A stretch of DNA of 48,016 nucleotides from Candidatus Bathycorpusculum sp. Lineage in GTDB: Archaea > Thermoproteota > Bathyarchaeia > Bathyarchaeales > Bathycorpusculaceae. The translations under genes were made by a program, and so were the position numbers. The notes under the pieces are model-generated. The model searched no databases, was not told the DNA's origin, and worked only from the letters and a program-made list of their open reading frames with translations. Every line of letters starts with the position of its first letter. Positions within the stretch are counted from its first letter, which is position 1. Location: positions 1-48,016 of the forward strand of contig WRJX01000096.1 of NCBI GenBank assembly GCA_009778385.1, read 5' to 3'. This document shows positions 15,961-25,824 of the stretch, piece by piece.

Positions 15961-16542
15961 TCAAAGTAAGTCCTTAAGGCCATATTTTTGATCTATTGCG
16001 TTTAAAAGTTCTTTTCTAATTATGTCATGTTGCAGAGGGGTTTTTTTGATTGCTTCTACTTTTTTGGCCAATTCACTGTCAGCAAGGACATCGTTAAACC
16101 ATTTTTCAAAGTCTCCGCGTGATAGATGAAAATTAAGGCTGTCTTCGTCTATTTGTTGGATGATGTTGTAGAAGTCTATGAGGCTTTGTGCAGTGTAAGC
16201 TGTTGGACACTCTATTCGGGCGTAGAAATGGAATGCTTTATCTTCAGGTGTCTGTGTGAATGCTTTGAGGGTGGTTTTTCCTTTGTCGGTTACGCCATAA
16301 CCTCGGCTGGTTTTATGTACTAACCCTTCGTTGGTGAGTTCTTGCACGTTTGCTATGACATCGGTGGGGGCGAGATTAATTTTTTGGGCAAACATTGTTA
16401 GATCCATGCGGTTTGTGACTTGGCTCATTAATTCTAAAATTTTTAATTGGACGTTGTTCAATGCAGAATCACCGTATGTTATTATTTTATCGTTGAGGTT
16501 TAAATTTGTTAATGCGTAAACAAAGAAGCTTTTATTTGTCAA
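15961..16542 (-). CDS. Winged-helix protein with DUF5752-like domain
   Basis: Residues ~25-95 form a winged helix (VQLKILELMSQV, NVQELTNEGLVHKTSRGYGV, DKGKTTLKAF). Residues ~100-190 match the look of DUF5752: FHFYARIECPTAYTAQSL, then SLNFHLSRGDFEKWFNDVL. This suggests a DNA-binding regulator with a helical sensor or interaction domain. The start is TTG 16542, 29 bases from the divergent cutA start, so the two share a compact promoter region and the mRNA is probably leaderless. Confidence 0.7.
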   Translation of the reverse strand: MTNKSFFVYALTNLNLNDKIITYGDSALNNVQLKILELMSQVTNRMDLTMFAQKINLAPTDVIANVQELTNEGLVHKTSRGYGVTDKGKTTLKAFTQTPEDKAFHFYARIECPTAYTAQSLIDFYNIIQQIDEDSLNFHLSRGDFEKWFNDVLADSELAKKVEAIKKTPLQHDIIRKELLNAIDQKYGLKDLL

Positions 16543-16571
16543 TTTTAGATAGTTAATAGAGGTTAGTGTTC

Positions 16572-16892
16572 TTGAGCGACTTTATAATGGTTTATGTCAC
16601 AGTGGCCAGTAAGGTAGAGGCGGAGAAAATTGCTCATGCCCTGTTAAGTGAGCGTTTGATTGCTTGTGTTAATGTTATTGGGCCGGTGTTTTCGCATTTT
16701 CATTGGGGTGGAAAAGTTGATTCGGTTGAGGAGTATTTGATGATTATGAAAACGTGTGGGGATTTGTTTACGGTTTTGGAGGAGCGCGTTAGGGTTTTGC
16801 ATAGTTATGAGGTGCCTGAGATTATTGCGGTGCCTATTGTTGATGGTTCTAAGAAGTATTTTGAGTGGATGGCTGGCGCACTCAACCATTAA
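16572..16892 (+). CDS. cutA: CutA1 divalent-cation tolerance protein
   Basis: A 106-residue trimeric ferredoxin-like-fold protein. Family landmarks are MVYVTVASKVEAEKIA, LLSERLIACVNVIGPVFSHF, HWGGKVDSVEEYLMIMKT, and HSYEVPEIIAVPI. The cellular role of CutA is still vague (metal tolerance, signalling). I chose TTG 16572, giving MSDFIMVYVT; GTG 16566 and ATG 16587 are in frame. Its stop is two bases before the TGTACA boxes of the trp operon. Confidence 0.92.
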   Translation: MSDFIMVYVTVASKVEAEKIAHALLSERLIACVNVIGPVFSHFHWGGKVDSVEEYLMIMKTCGDLFTVLEERVRVLHSYEVPEIIAVPIVDGSKKYFEWMAGALNH

Positions 16893-16894
16893 CG

Positions 16895-16910
16895 TGTACA
16901 TTTATGTACA
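16895..16910. promoter_or_regulatory. Paired TGTACA boxes upstream of the trp operon
   Basis: TGTACATTTATGTACA contains two TGTACA sites arranged as an inverted repeat, just before a TATA-like CTTAAATAAA at about 16918-16927. TGTACA is the TRP box bound by TrpY in Methanothermobacter, where it represses trp genes when tryptophan is plentiful. The same role here is inferred from sequence and position. No TrpY-like gene is in the window. Confidence 0.65.
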
Positions 16911-16987
16911 AATAAGCCTTAAATAAAGCATTGTAGTATGTTTGTGAGCTGATAGGAGTACATGTAAAATGAGGAATCGTCTTTGGC

Positions 16988-18409
16988 ATGCAAACACCCA
17001 AAACAACATCAATCAAACAAGCTAACCCCATAACCTACAAAAAAATCCTCTACACAAAACAACCCTTCGAAATCTTTTCAAAACTCCAAACCCACTACAA
17101 AAACGCATACTTCCTAGAATCTATAGAAGGCCCAAAAAGGCTAGCTCAATACACATTCATAGGTTTTTCGCCAACAATAACCATTCAAGCCAAAAATGGA
17201 CAAGCTACCACTATAAATGAGAAAACAGGCGAAAAAACCCAGCAAAAAACCACAGACCCACTTAAACTAATTCAAGAAGCATTAAAACCCAAAACAGTCC
17301 ACAACCGTGAATTCCGATTTGTTGGAGGAGCAGTAGGTTATATCTCATATGACGCAGTACGGTACTGGGAAAAACTACCCCAAACCAAAGGCGACATAGA
17401 CTTCCCAGACGTTGAAATGGGCATTTATGATGACGGTTTCATATTTGACCACACCCAACAGTTAGCACTTTACTATTATCAAGAAGAAAACAGATTATCA
17501 GAAGTTGAAAAACTCCTAAAACCCGATAACAATCAAGAAATTGAGACACTTGAGGTTTATGAACCGAAAGTTAACATTTCAAAAGAACATTTTGAAAGGG
17601 CAGTTGAAAAGGCCAAAGAATATGTAACTACAGGCGATATTTTCCAAGTTGTCCTCTCAAAACGTTATCAGTTTCAAATCAAAGGCTCCTTAATCCCGTT
17701 CTACCAAGCCTTACGCCAAATTAACCCTTCACCATACATGTACTACTACAAGGCAGGTGAACACCAAATTGTTGGCTCTAGCCCCGAAATGCTCGTCCGC
17801 GTCGATAATCGTATGGTTGAAACTTTTCCAATCGCAGGAACTACCCAAATCACGCAAGACCAAACAGAAAACATCCGCTTAGCTCATCAGTTACTCTCAG
17901 ATCCCAAAGAATGCGCTGAACACATCATGCTTGTGGATTTAGCTCGAAATGATGTAGGAAAAATTTCCAAATTTGGAAGCGTACGTGTACCAGAATTCAT
18001 GAAAGTACACCAATACAGCCATGTACAGCACATCGTGTCTCAGGTAGTCGGTGAACTACAGGACAATTTAGAATGCTTTGATGCATTAAAGTCAGTTTTT
18101 CCAGCAGGCACTGTTTCTGGAGCACCAAAAGTTAGAGCAATGGAAATCATAGATGAATTAGAACCCTCACAACGGGGACCTTATGCGGGTGCAGTTGGCT
18201 ATTTCTCATACAACGGCAACGCAGACTTTGCAATCACAATTAGAACATTGTTTGCTGACAAAAACCAGGCCTACATACAAGCAGGCGCAGGTATTGTTGC
18301 AGATTCAATTCCTGAGCGCGAATGGGTCGAGACCGAAAACAAGGCCAAAGCTCTAATGAAAGCACTCAAAACATTTGGAGGCGTTGAAAATAAAAGTCTT
18401 AGTAATTGA
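16988..18409 (+). CDS. trpE: Anthranilate synthase component I
   Basis: It converts chorismate to anthranilate with ammonia from TrpG. The 473-residue length is normal. The N-terminal domain has FLESIEGPKRLAQYTFIGFS, which includes the region binding feedback tryptophan. The chorismate-binding half has DIFQVVLSKRYQF, VGSSPEMLVRV, GTVSGAPKVRAMEIIDELE and YAGAVGYFSYNGNADFAI. ATG 16988 is the only start in frame after an upstream stop. First gene of trpEGDCBA. Confidence 0.95.
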   Translation: MQTPKTTSIKQANPITYKKILYTKQPFEIFSKLQTHYKNAYFLESIEGPKRLAQYTFIGFSPTITIQAKNGQATTINEKTGEKTQQKTTDPLKLIQEALKPKTVHNREFRFVGGAVGYISYDAVRYWEKLPQTKGDIDFPDVEMGIYDDGFIFDHTQQLALYYYQEENRLSEVEKLLKPDNNQEIETLEVYEPKVNISKEHFERAVEKAKEYVTTGDIFQVVLSKRYQFQIKGSLIPFYQALRQINPSPYMYYYKAGEHQIVGSSPEMLVRVDNRMVETFPIAGTTQITQDQTENIRLAHQLLSDPKECAEHIMLVDLARNDVGKISKFGSVRVPEFMKVHQYSHVQHIVSQVVGELQDNLECFDALKSVFPAGTVSGAPKVRAMEIIDELEPSQRGPYAGAVGYFSYNGNADFAITIRTLFADKNQAYIQAGAGIVADSIPEREWVETENKAKALMKALKTFGGVENKSLSN

Positions 18410-18977
18410 TAACTATGACTCATTTGTCTACAACCTCGTGCAATACATCGGCGAAATGGGTGCAGACACCCTAGTTTACCGAAATAACCAAACAAACATA
18501 CAAGAACTCACCAAACTTGAACCCGATCGCATCGTCATTTCACCAGGTCCAGGTACTCCTGAAGATGAAAAATATTTTGGTATCTGTAAAACAATCCTGC
18601 AAACCCTAAGCCACAACATTCCCACACTTGGCGTCTGCTTAGGACATCAAGGAATAATCCACACCTACGGCGGAAAAATAGTCCACGCCAAAAGACTCAT
18701 GCACGGCAAAACTTGCACCATCAAACATGATGATAAAGCACTCTTCACAGACGTACGCAATCCCTTCTCAGCCACACGTTACCATTCACTTGCAGGCGAA
18801 CGCAACTCAATCCCAAACTGTCTACAAATAACCGCAGAAACAGTAGATGATGGAGAAATCATGGGCATACGCCATGTCAAGTACCCAATTTACGGCGTCC
18901 AGTTTCACCCTGAATCCATTCTCTGCCAAGACGGCAAAAAAATCATCCACAACTTCATTGAAGGCAAAAACCTATGA
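18384..18977 (+). CDS. trpG: Anthranilate synthase glutamine amidotransferase
   Basis: A class I amidotransferase that supplies ammonia to TrpE. The sequence starts VLVIDNYDSFVYNLVQYIGE. It has the oxyanion loop ISPGPGTPED, the nucleophile Cys85 in GVCLGHQG and the His-Glu pair in GVQFHPES. TTG 18384 gives the usual N-terminus; TTG 18375 is also possible. It overlaps trpE by 26 bases and shares ATGA with trpD. Confidence 0.95.
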   Translation: MKIKVLVIDNYDSFVYNLVQYIGEMGADTLVYRNNQTNIQELTKLEPDRIVISPGPGTPEDEKYFGICKTILQTLSHNIPTLGVCLGHQGIIHTYGGKIVHAKRLMHGKTCTIKHDDKALFTDVRNPFSATRYHSLAGERNSIPNCLQITAETVDDGEIMGIRHVKYPIYGVQFHPESILCQDGKKIIHNFIEGKNL

Positions 18978-20032
18978 TACAAGAATGCATCCAAAAACTC
19001 ATTGAAGGCACAGACCTCTCACATAACGAAGCCACACAAACCATGCAAAAAATCATGACAGGAGAAGTAACAAACGCCCAAACAGGCGCACTTCTAACAG
19101 CACTACGAATTAAAGGCGAATCAATTGAAGAACTCATAGCCTTTGCTAACGTAATGAAAAGCAAATGCCAACAAATCAAACCCAAAGTACAGGGCAGACT
19201 TGTAGACACTTGCGGTACAGGCGGAGATAAAATCAAAACCTTCAACGTAAGCACCGCAACTGCATTTGTAATTGCAGGCGCAGGCATTCCAGTTGCCAAA
19301 CACGGAAACCGCGCAGTAACAAGCAAAAGTGGCAGCGCAGACGTACTTGAAAAACTGGGACTAAACATAACTATGACACCTCAAACCGTACAGACCGCAA
19401 TTGAAAAGGTAGGCATCGGCTTTATGTTTGCACCAGCATTTCACCCCGCTATGAAATTTGCAATTCAACCACGCAAAGAAATAGGCATACGCACCATATT
19501 TAACATACTTGGACCACTAACTAACCCTGCAAACGCCACCGGACAACTACTTGGCGTTTATGACCCAAAACTTACCACACCCTTAGCCAACGTGCTAAAC
19601 AAGCTTGGCTGCAAAGAAGCAATGGTCGTACACGGCCTAAACGGACTAGACGAAATATCAACGTTAGGCAAAACACGAATTGCATACTTAAAACAAGGCC
19701 AAATCTATGAATTAGAAGTTACCCCAGAATTTTTTGGGATAAAACAAGCAGAAGCCGCAGATCTAAAAGTTTCAAACGTTCAAGAAAGCGCCAAAACCAT
19801 CTACCACATATTAGCAGGTAAAAACATAAAAGATCCTAAAGCAGAAATGGTTTTAGTTAACAGCGCAGCAGGCATCATCGTGGGCGGCAAAGCAAACAAT
19901 TTCACAGAAGCCATACAAATAGCTAGAGAATCCATCTTGAGCGGTGCAGCTTACAGCAAACTAAAAGAGTTAATTAGCATTTCTGGCGGTAACTTACAAA
20001 CACTTGAGGAGTTAGAATCACAACATGAGTGA
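18974..20032 (+). CDS. trpD: Anthranilate phosphoribosyltransferase
   Basis: It joins anthranilate and PRPP. All canonical motifs are present: CGTGGDKIKTFNVSTATA for PRPP, VAKHGNRAVTSKSGSADVLE, and EIGIRTIFNILGPLTNPA for anthranilate binding. The length of 352 residues is typical. Its start overlaps trpG in ATGA and its end overlaps trpC by 8 bases. It contrasts with the diverged paralogue at 11601-12743. Confidence 0.95.
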   Translation: MIQECIQKLIEGTDLSHNEATQTMQKIMTGEVTNAQTGALLTALRIKGESIEELIAFANVMKSKCQQIKPKVQGRLVDTCGTGGDKIKTFNVSTATAFVIAGAGIPVAKHGNRAVTSKSGSADVLEKLGLNITMTPQTVQTAIEKVGIGFMFAPAFHPAMKFAIQPRKEIGIRTIFNILGPLTNPANATGQLLGVYDPKLTTPLANVLNKLGCKEAMVVHGLNGLDEISTLGKTRIAYLKQGQIYELEVTPEFFGIKQAEAADLKVSNVQESAKTIYHILAGKNIKDPKAEMVLVNSAAGIIVGGKANNFTEAIQIARESILSGAAYSKLKELISISGGNLQTLEELESQHE

Positions 20033-20801
20033 CTTCTATGATACATTAGGCTTTGATGCACAAGCAACCATTAACGGCGGATACTATGACGTTTTCAAAC
20101 CTATGCCAAGCCTGCACTTAAGCCTTAAAAAGGCAATCCTAGAATGCAATAAAAATCCAGTAATAACTGAAATCAAATTGGCCTCGCCAACCCTTGGAAC
20201 TATACGAGAAAGCATAAATCTAACAGAAATTGCCAAAGTTATGGAGAAGGGTGGGGCAACAGCGATATCAGTATTAACAGAGCCAAGACATTTTAAAGGC
20301 TCAATAGACACACTCTCAGATGTTCGAAGAGCAGTAAAGCTTCCACTATTAATGAAAGATATAATTCTAAGTCAGAAACAAGTTACAGTTGCATCCCAAA
20401 TTGGGGCAGATGCAGTGCTGCTAATTAAAACACTTTATGATCGAGGGTATGGCGAGACAGATCTTGATAATATGATAGAGTATGTACATAGGAATCGTCT
20501 TGAAGTTTTGCTTGAAGTTCACACAGAAGGAGAATTTAAAGCAGCTAAAAAAACAGATGCTGATGTGATTGGCATAAATAATCGGAATCTTGCAGATTTA
20601 AAAATAGACTTAAACACTACTAAAAAAATTCTTAAAACAAATAGTTTTAACGGTTTAGTTGTTGTAAGTGAAAGCGGAATTAACACATCAGCAGATCTAC
20701 GTTTTCTAAGTCAAACGGGCGTGTCTGCTTTTCTTATCGGTTCAAGTATAATGTTAACAGCAGATATTGAAGAGAAAGTTAGGGAGTTTGTAAACGCATG
20801 A
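20025..20801 (+). CDS. trpC: Indole-3-glycerol phosphate synthase
   Basis: A 258-residue TIM barrel that closes the indole ring from carboxyphenylaminodeoxyribulose phosphate. Landmarks are [68 protein letters not shown] and VVSESGI. No phosphoribosylanthranilate isomerase domain is fused and no trpF follows. It overlaps trpB in ATGA. Confidence 0.94.
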   Translation: MSDFYDTLGFDAQATINGGYYDVFKPMPSLHLSLKKAILECNKNPVITEIKLASPTLGTIRESINLTEIAKVMEKGGATAISVLTEPRHFKGSIDTLSDVRRAVKLPLLMKDIILSQKQVTVASQIGADAVLLIKTLYDRGYGETDLDNMIEYVHRNRLEVLLEVHTEGEFKAAKKTDADVIGINNRNLADLKIDLNTTKKILKTNSFNGLVVVSESGINTSADLRFLSQTGVSAFLIGSSIMLTADIEEKVREFVNA

Positions 20802-21994
20802 AAATAAGCAGTTATCCACAGGATGGGAAATACGGAAAATTTGGAGGCAGATTTGTTCCAGAAATTTTAATGGAAGCAATAAGTGAACTTGAAGCTGCCT
20901 ATGACCAAGCTAAAAGAGATATAGAATTTCAAAAACAGCTTGATTATTACTTGGCGGATTTTGTTGGTAGACCAACGCCGCTATATCTTGCAGAAAACTT
21001 GACACGTAAACTGGGTGGGGCAAAAATCTACTTAAAACGTGAAGATTTAGCGCATGGTGGAGCACATAAAATCAACAATACTCTTGGACAGGCGTTGCTT
21101 GCAAAACGTATGGGTAAAACGCGCGTTATCGCTGAGACTGGTGCAGGGCAGCATGGGGTAGCTACAGCTATTGCTTGCGCAGCTTTGGGTTTAAAGGCTG
21201 AAGTGTACATGGGCACCGAGGACTGCGAGCGTCAAAAGCTAAACGTGTTTCGTATGAAACTTTTAGATGCCAAAGTGCACCCGGTGGATTCTGGTTCAAA
21301 AACTCTTAAAGACTCTATTAATGAGGCTTTTCGTGATTGGGTAACTAATCTTGAATCCACATATTATCTGATAGGTTCAACAATGGGACCACATCCTTAC
21401 CCAATGATGGTTCGTGACTTCCAAAGTGTAATAGGAAAAGAAATCAAACAGCAATTTCAACAAAAAGAAGGCCGCCTACCAGACGCATTGGTAGCTTGTG
21501 TGGGTGGCGGAAGCAACGCTATGGGCACATTTTACCCATTTGAAGATGACAAAGAAGTCAAACTTTATGGCGTAGAAGCTGCAGGCGAGGGTATAGAAAC
21601 GGGTAATCATGCAGCAACACTTACAGCAGGTTATGAAGGAGTTTTCCATGGCATGCACACATACATTCTACAAGACGATAATGGACAAATAAGAAACACC
21701 TCAAGCATCTCGGCAGGCCTTGACTACCCAGGTGTTGGACCAGAACATTCATTCCTTAAAACACTTAACCGGGCAAATTATGTCTCAGCTACAGATAAAG
21801 AAGTTGTTGAGGCATTCTTGATACTATGTAAAACTGAAGGCATCCTACCCGCGTTAGAATCATCTCATGCTCTTGTACATGCAATGAAAATTGCTCCACA
21901 AATGAGCAAAAATCAATCAATCGTTGTTACTTTGTCTGGACGCGGCGACAAAGACGTAGAAACAATAGCAGAATTTACAGGTGTAAAAATATGA
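20798..21994 (+). CDS. trpB: Tryptophan synthase beta chain (TrpB1 type)
   Basis: A PLP enzyme that condenses indole with serine. The 398-residue protein starts with [16 protein letters not shown], carries the PLP lysine in [16 protein letters not shown] (Lys91), [15 protein letters not shown], and the glycine-rich phosphate loop [12 protein letters not shown]. The N-terminus and length fit the TrpB1 form that complexes with TrpA, not stand-alone TrpB2. It overlaps trpA by 4 bases. Confidence 0.95.
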   Translation: MKISSYPQDGKYGKFGGRFVPEILMEAISELEAAYDQAKRDIEFQKQLDYYLADFVGRPTPLYLAENLTRKLGGAKIYLKREDLAHGGAHKINNTLGQALLAKRMGKTRVIAETGAGQHGVATAIACAALGLKAEVYMGTEDCERQKLNVFRMKLLDAKVHPVDSGSKTLKDSINEAFRDWVTNLESTYYLIGSTMGPHPYPMMVRDFQSVIGKEIKQQFQQKEGRLPDALVACVGGGSNAMGTFYPFEDDKEVKLYGVEAAGEGIETGNHAATLTAGYEGVFHGMHTYILQDDNGQIRNTSSISAGLDYPGVGPEHSFLKTLNRANYVSATDKEVVEAFLILCKTEGILPALESSHALVHAMKIAPQMSKNQSIVVTLSGRGDKDVETIAEFTGVKI

Positions 21995-22812
21995 ACACCA
22001 TAAAACAAGTCTTCGAAAACAACCGCAAAAACGGAAAAGGCTGCCTCATAGGCTACATCACCGCTGGAGACCCCACACCAGAAATGACTCCCAAAATCGC
22101 TGAAGCATTAATCCGCGGCGGCGTAGACATCCTTGAGTTAGGATTACCATTCTCTGACCCAATTGCTGACGGCCCAACAATTCAAGCAGCAAGCTTACGC
22201 GCACTAAATGCAGGCACCACACCAATGAAAGTACTAGAAATTGCAAAAGAAATCAAAACTAAACAAGAAAATGTACCAATAGTTATCATGACCTACTACA
22301 ATCCAGTGTTTCGCATTGGTCTTAACAAATTCTTAGCATCAGCCAAAGCACACGGTGTTAATGGCTTTATCGTACCCGATTTGCCAGTTGAAGAGGCAGC
22401 AGACTTTAAAAAAACTGCAGAAACACACAACTTAGATACAATTTTTCTTGCAGCACCAGCTACATCAAATGAACGGTTAACCAGAATTGTCGATGCATCA
22501 TCTGGTTTTCTATATTTGATTTCACGCTTCGGTGTTACCGGCGCAAAATCCTCAATAGAGGACTCAACGATACAACTGATTCAACGGGTTCAGCCATTTA
22601 CCGCTAAAAAGATCCCGCTTTCCGTTGGCTTTGGCATTTCCCAACCTGAACACGTTCAAAGGGTTATCAAAGCAGGTGCAGACGCTGCAATTGTAGGCAG
22701 CGCATTTATCAACATAGTCCAAAAAAACAGCAACAACATAGTCACTATGCTAGAGGAACTTGAGACAACCGCAAAAGCATTAAAAGCAGCAACTAAACTT
22801 GAAAGTCAATAA
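21991..22812 (+). CDS. trpA: Tryptophan synthase alpha chain
   Basis: It cleaves indole-3-glycerol phosphate to indole, channelled to TrpB. Catalytic Glu49 lies in [12 protein letters not shown] and Asp60 in [15 protein letters not shown]. The phosphate-binding GFGIS and the ISRFGVTG loop are present. Last gene of the operon; a short gap separates it from the SRP RNA gene. Confidence 0.95.
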   Translation: MNTIKQVFENNRKNGKGCLIGYITAGDPTPEMTPKIAEALIRGGVDILELGLPFSDPIADGPTIQAASLRALNAGTTPMKVLEIAKEIKTKQENVPIVIMTYYNPVFRIGLNKFLASAKAHGVNGFIVPDLPVEEAADFKKTAETHNLDTIFLAAPATSNERLTRIVDASSGFLYLISRFGVTGAKSSIEDSTIQLIQRVQPFTAKKIPLSVGFGISQPEHVQRVIKAGADAAIVGSAFINIVQKNSNNIVTMLEELETTAKALKAATKLESQ

Positions 22813-22857
22813 CCATTACTGGGAAAGTTTTAATGTACCTTCTTCGTTGTAGATTGC

Positions 22858-23177
22858 GGCGATGGATCTTAGGCGGTGGGTCAGGGGTCCATTATTTCCG
22901 TAAATCCTCTACATGACGGGCTGACATCTGCGGATGAGACGTCAAAGGCCGCTTGAGTTTCCCCTTCCGAAACGTTGATTATCCGTCCTTTGGGGCTGGC
23001 GGTCAATGGGTGGCTTCCGTAGGGGAGCTGCTTCATTGTCTACCAGGCGAACCCGGCTAGGCTCGGGAGAGAGCAACCTAAGTTTGGACGTTATGCGCTC
23101 AAGGGGGTGCGGGTATGAGTATAGGACCGGGAAGTCTCAGGCGGAGTCTGGGCGACAAACCGCAGTGATTCATCGCT
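22858..23177 (+). ncRNA. ffs: Signal recognition particle RNA (7S RNA)
   Basis: A GC-rich island of about 320 bases in AT-rich DNA. Ends pair as helix 1: GCGATGGATC (22859-22868) with GATTCATCGC (23167-23176). The Alu part has CCGTAAATCC and ACGGGCTGA at about 22899-22925, matching the UGUAAUCC...GGCUGA core. Helix 8 at about 23048-23080 reads GCGAACCCGG, AGGCTCGGGAGAGAGCAACC, with GNRA-type loop and the conserved AGCA bulge that binds SRP54. CTGGGCGACAAACCGC closes the 3' Alu strand. TTTTAA lies about 25 bases upstream, and TTTTT follows. It works with SRP54/SRP19 and the SecY translocon. Confidence 0.92.
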
Positions 23178-23288
23178 ACTTATTCACCCAACAAAGCCAA
23201 CATTTTTAGTTAAGTCACAAATTAAAAAAATAATCAACTATTGAAAACTATTTTTGCAAGTTAACACAGGGATTTAAGATAAGAAATA

Positions 23289-24470
23289 TCAGCTTACCAA
23301 CTCAATGTGCTCTCTATTAGTAGCTCCACTCAATTTTTTAAATTTCAAATAGAGAAAAGTTATACTAAAAATGCTATCCATTAGAATTAACGCTATTACA
23401 ATATGGTTATTTAAGGAAAATACAAAAGTAACAGTTGGTAGAGCACTATAACCAATCGGCACATATTGCTCATTTAAAGATGAAGGCACTAACGTAGAAT
23501 AACCTTCTGCAAGGGAAATGCTTCCTCCAATCACGTACAAAATATCATCAACAACGGCCACACCAAAATCACTTCGAGTGGTAGGTATAGCCTCGGTAAC
23601 CGACCAAGTATCACTTACAGGGTCATAAACCTGGTTAATTAGGTAGACCTTCTGAGGAGCATAATGACCAGTTGTCACCCCAGCACCGTCATACTCACAA
23701 ACAGACCATGCTTCTTTTTCACTCCACACATCCGTCTTTGGATCATAAATCATAACTCTTGGTGTGCTGGAGATAATGGTTATTTGAATAAAGTCTTCAG
23801 TTCCTATATATTCAACCAATCGTTCAACCCGTACATCACCAATAACTATTATCTTGTCATCTACAACAACTGAAACGCAAGCCGAATTAAAAGTATCCTC
23901 CATAAAAGGTTTAGACATACTGGCTTTTTGAATCCATGTATCTGTAATTGGGTCATACATGTACATGGCACCTCCCTGTATAACGAAAATTTTCCCCTTT
24001 ACGACACTTGCATGACGCGCTCCATTAACCGATGGAGAAGCTTTAGTACTCCAACTGTCGGTAGTAGTATCATAAACCTCATTTACATTACATGCAATCC
24101 AATCACCCTTTTCATCAGGGGCTGAGCCGCCTATGCAGTAAATCTTGCCCTGAGAGGCAGCTATAGCAAAATGGGCCCTTCTGGTAGGCATAGCGGTCAT
24201 AGTAACCCATGTATCAGTTTTAGGATCATAACACTCATTTGTACCTACAAAACCACTATTATCATAACCATATAATGTGGAACCCCCAATAGCATAAATT
24301 TTGTCATCTACAGCAATAACACCTAAACCATACCGCGCCTGACTCATTGACATCTTTGTGTTCCAAGAATCCTCAACCAGCTCTGAGGAGGCTGAAACAG
24401 AACTAAACACAACAACAAATGATCCACATATGAAAAAGAAAAGCAACATAAAGAGAAAGACTTTGTTCAT
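23289..24470 (-). CDS. Secreted kelch-repeat beta-propeller protein
   Basis: The preferred start is ATG 24470, giving a clean signal peptide (KVFLFMLLFFFICGSFVVVF); the frame opens at 24530. Six or so kelch blades follow, with repeats such as VDDKIYAIGGSTLYG, QGKIYCIGGSAPDE, KGKIFVIQGGAMYMYDP and VDDILYVIGGSISL. The C-terminus has a hydrophobic anchor (HIVIALILMDSIFSITFLYL) and a short charged tail. It is a cell-surface protein of unknown binding partner. It is expressed away from the SRP RNA's strand. Confidence 0.85.
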   Translation of the reverse strand: MNKVFLFMLLFFFICGSFVVVFSSVSASSELVEDSWNTKMSMSQARYGLGVIAVDDKIYAIGGSTLYGYDNSGFVGTNECYDPKTDTWVTMTAMPTRRAHFAIAASQGKIYCIGGSAPDEKGDWIACNVNEVYDTTTDSWSTKASPSVNGARHASVVKGKIFVIQGGAMYMYDPITDTWIQKASMSKPFMEDTFNSACVSVVVDDKIIVIGDVRVERLVEYIGTEDFIQITIISSTPRVMIYDPKTDVWSEKEAWSVCEYDGAGVTTGHYAPQKVYLINQVYDPVSDTWSVTEAIPTTRSDFGVAVVDDILYVIGGSISLAEGYSTLVPSSLNEQYVPIGYSALPTVTFVFSLNNHIVIALILMDSIFSITFLYLKFKKLSGATNREHIELVS

Positions 24471-24752
24471 ACTGACACTTCTTTTACCATTTAACGCTTT
24501 CTTGATAAAAAGATTTCGTACAGTTAACACCTCTAAACTAACTCGCTAAAAACTGACAACAGCCCACAACAAAAAAGGCATACTTGTAACACAGTTCGCA
24601 ACAGAACAAATGATACTATTTTAGTCATATAAACAAGCTGTTCAAAAGCTTTAACAAGACGCTTGTCTGTTTTAGGTGTTTCCAACTTTTACATCGTTGT
24701 AGTCATTTACTACCGGTAACAGGTGGTTTGACATTTGGTGTTACCTTACAGG

Positions 24753-25406
24753 TTAGCTATGTCCGATATGGCAAGTAGTACATTTTTGGCGTTCACCGTT
24801 TTCGAATAAATATATTTGATTAATACAAGACAAAACGCCCTTACTGTAAACTATTGCTGAGCCCATTGGAACAGCAAAAATTTGTTCACCTATAGAAAGT
24901 CTCTTTAGCTGTTCATCCTTTTTAGGAGTATAGTGTGCTTTCATTGTTAAATCAAGCAGTCCTAAGCCATCAACTATTTTGACCTGTTTAGTGGATCTAA
25001 TGGTTACGAGACATTTTTTGCATAAAGCTAACGCTCCAGCACTTCGACCAACAATTACACCGTTAAAATCTTTTAGTAAAGCGTCTACTTCGATACGTTT
25101 GAAACGTTCAATTAGAACACTTGGGCTACCTCCAGTTAAGTAAATAAGGTCGGTTTGACTGATTTTTTCTCTAAGTTCTTGTTTGGAAGTTGAGTAGCCA
25201 GCAACAGTTACGCTATTAGCGCCTAGATACCGCAGATAATTGTAAATCAGCTTTTGGCGTTGATATGTCTGGTCAAAATTTGCCCTTGCCCACGAAAAAA
25301 CTAAAACATCAGGTGACCCACCAGCGTCGCTAAAAGCTTGCTGGTTGACTGTTTCACCGTCACGTTTACGGATGCGTTCCCCACCTAAAAGGTATACTTT
25401 ATGCAT
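24753..25406 (-). CDS. Peptidase S51 family protein (dipeptidase E-like)
   Basis: Serine peptidase of the class I amidotransferase-like fold. The nucleophile Ser122 lies in the elbow VGRSAGALALC; LIYLTGGSPSVLIERF upstream and AHYTPKKDEQLKRL downstream, with a candidate catalytic His, match the family. At 217 residues it is the size of aspartyl dipeptidases and shorter than cyanophycinases. The C-terminal CTTCH is unusual. ATG start. Confidence 0.8.
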   Translation of the reverse strand: MHKVYLLGGERIRKRDGETVNQQAFSDAGGSPDVLVFSWARANFDQTYQRQKLIYNYLRYLGANSVTVAGYSTSKQELREKISQTDLIYLTGGSPSVLIERFKRIEVDALLKDFNGVIVGRSAGALALCKKCLVTIRSTKQVKIVDGLGLLDLTMKAHYTPKKDEQLKRLSIGEQIFAVPMGSAIVYSKGVLSCINQIYLFENGERQKCTTCHIGHS

Positions 25407-25599
25407 ACTAAAATAATGAGAGCTTAAACTAAAAAGTAAACCTAAAAAATTTAGTTGATTCCAAGATTTATGCCTAAGTATTTGTGAGAGGGGTTAAAAA
25501 TATTTAGTTGATATTAAAACATCAGAAACCTAATGCCTTAGCATTATAGCTGTTTCTTAAAATAAGGCTTATAAGCCTATTTGAAGGCTATTTTAGTCG

Positions 25600-25824
25600 A
25601 TGAATATGACATTAGAGGGTTTTGTTGAGTATAAACGTAGAGAGTATTGTAACGACGTTAAATGTTCTGTTCAAATGGAGCTTAATAAGCAAAAAGAAGG
25701 CTCTGAAGAGTATGAGAAAATCCGTAAGACTTGCGCGTTGGGCTGCTTATTTACTACATACCAGTTTCATCATTGGCTGATTGATAAGGGCTATGTGATT
25801 GTGAAGCCTATAAAGGAAAGTTAG
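25600..25824 (+). CDS. Small four-cysteine hypothetical protein
   Basis: 74 residues. Cysteines occur in the pairs YCNDVKC and TCALGC, about 23 residues apart, with an aromatic C-terminal helix (TYQFHHWLIDKGYVIV). This may bind zinc or an iron-sulphur cluster. The context (between a peptidase and nrdR) is not informative. No family recognised. Confidence 0.6.
   Translation: MNMTLEGFVEYKRREYCNDVKCSVQMELNKQKEGSEEYEKIRKTCALGCLFTTYQFHHWLIDKGYVIVKPIKES

Noticed and set aside
23006-23209. 67-codon open frame on the plus strand
   Set aside because: It lies inside the SRP RNA gene and its Arg/Gly/Ser-rich translation reflects GC-rich structured RNA.
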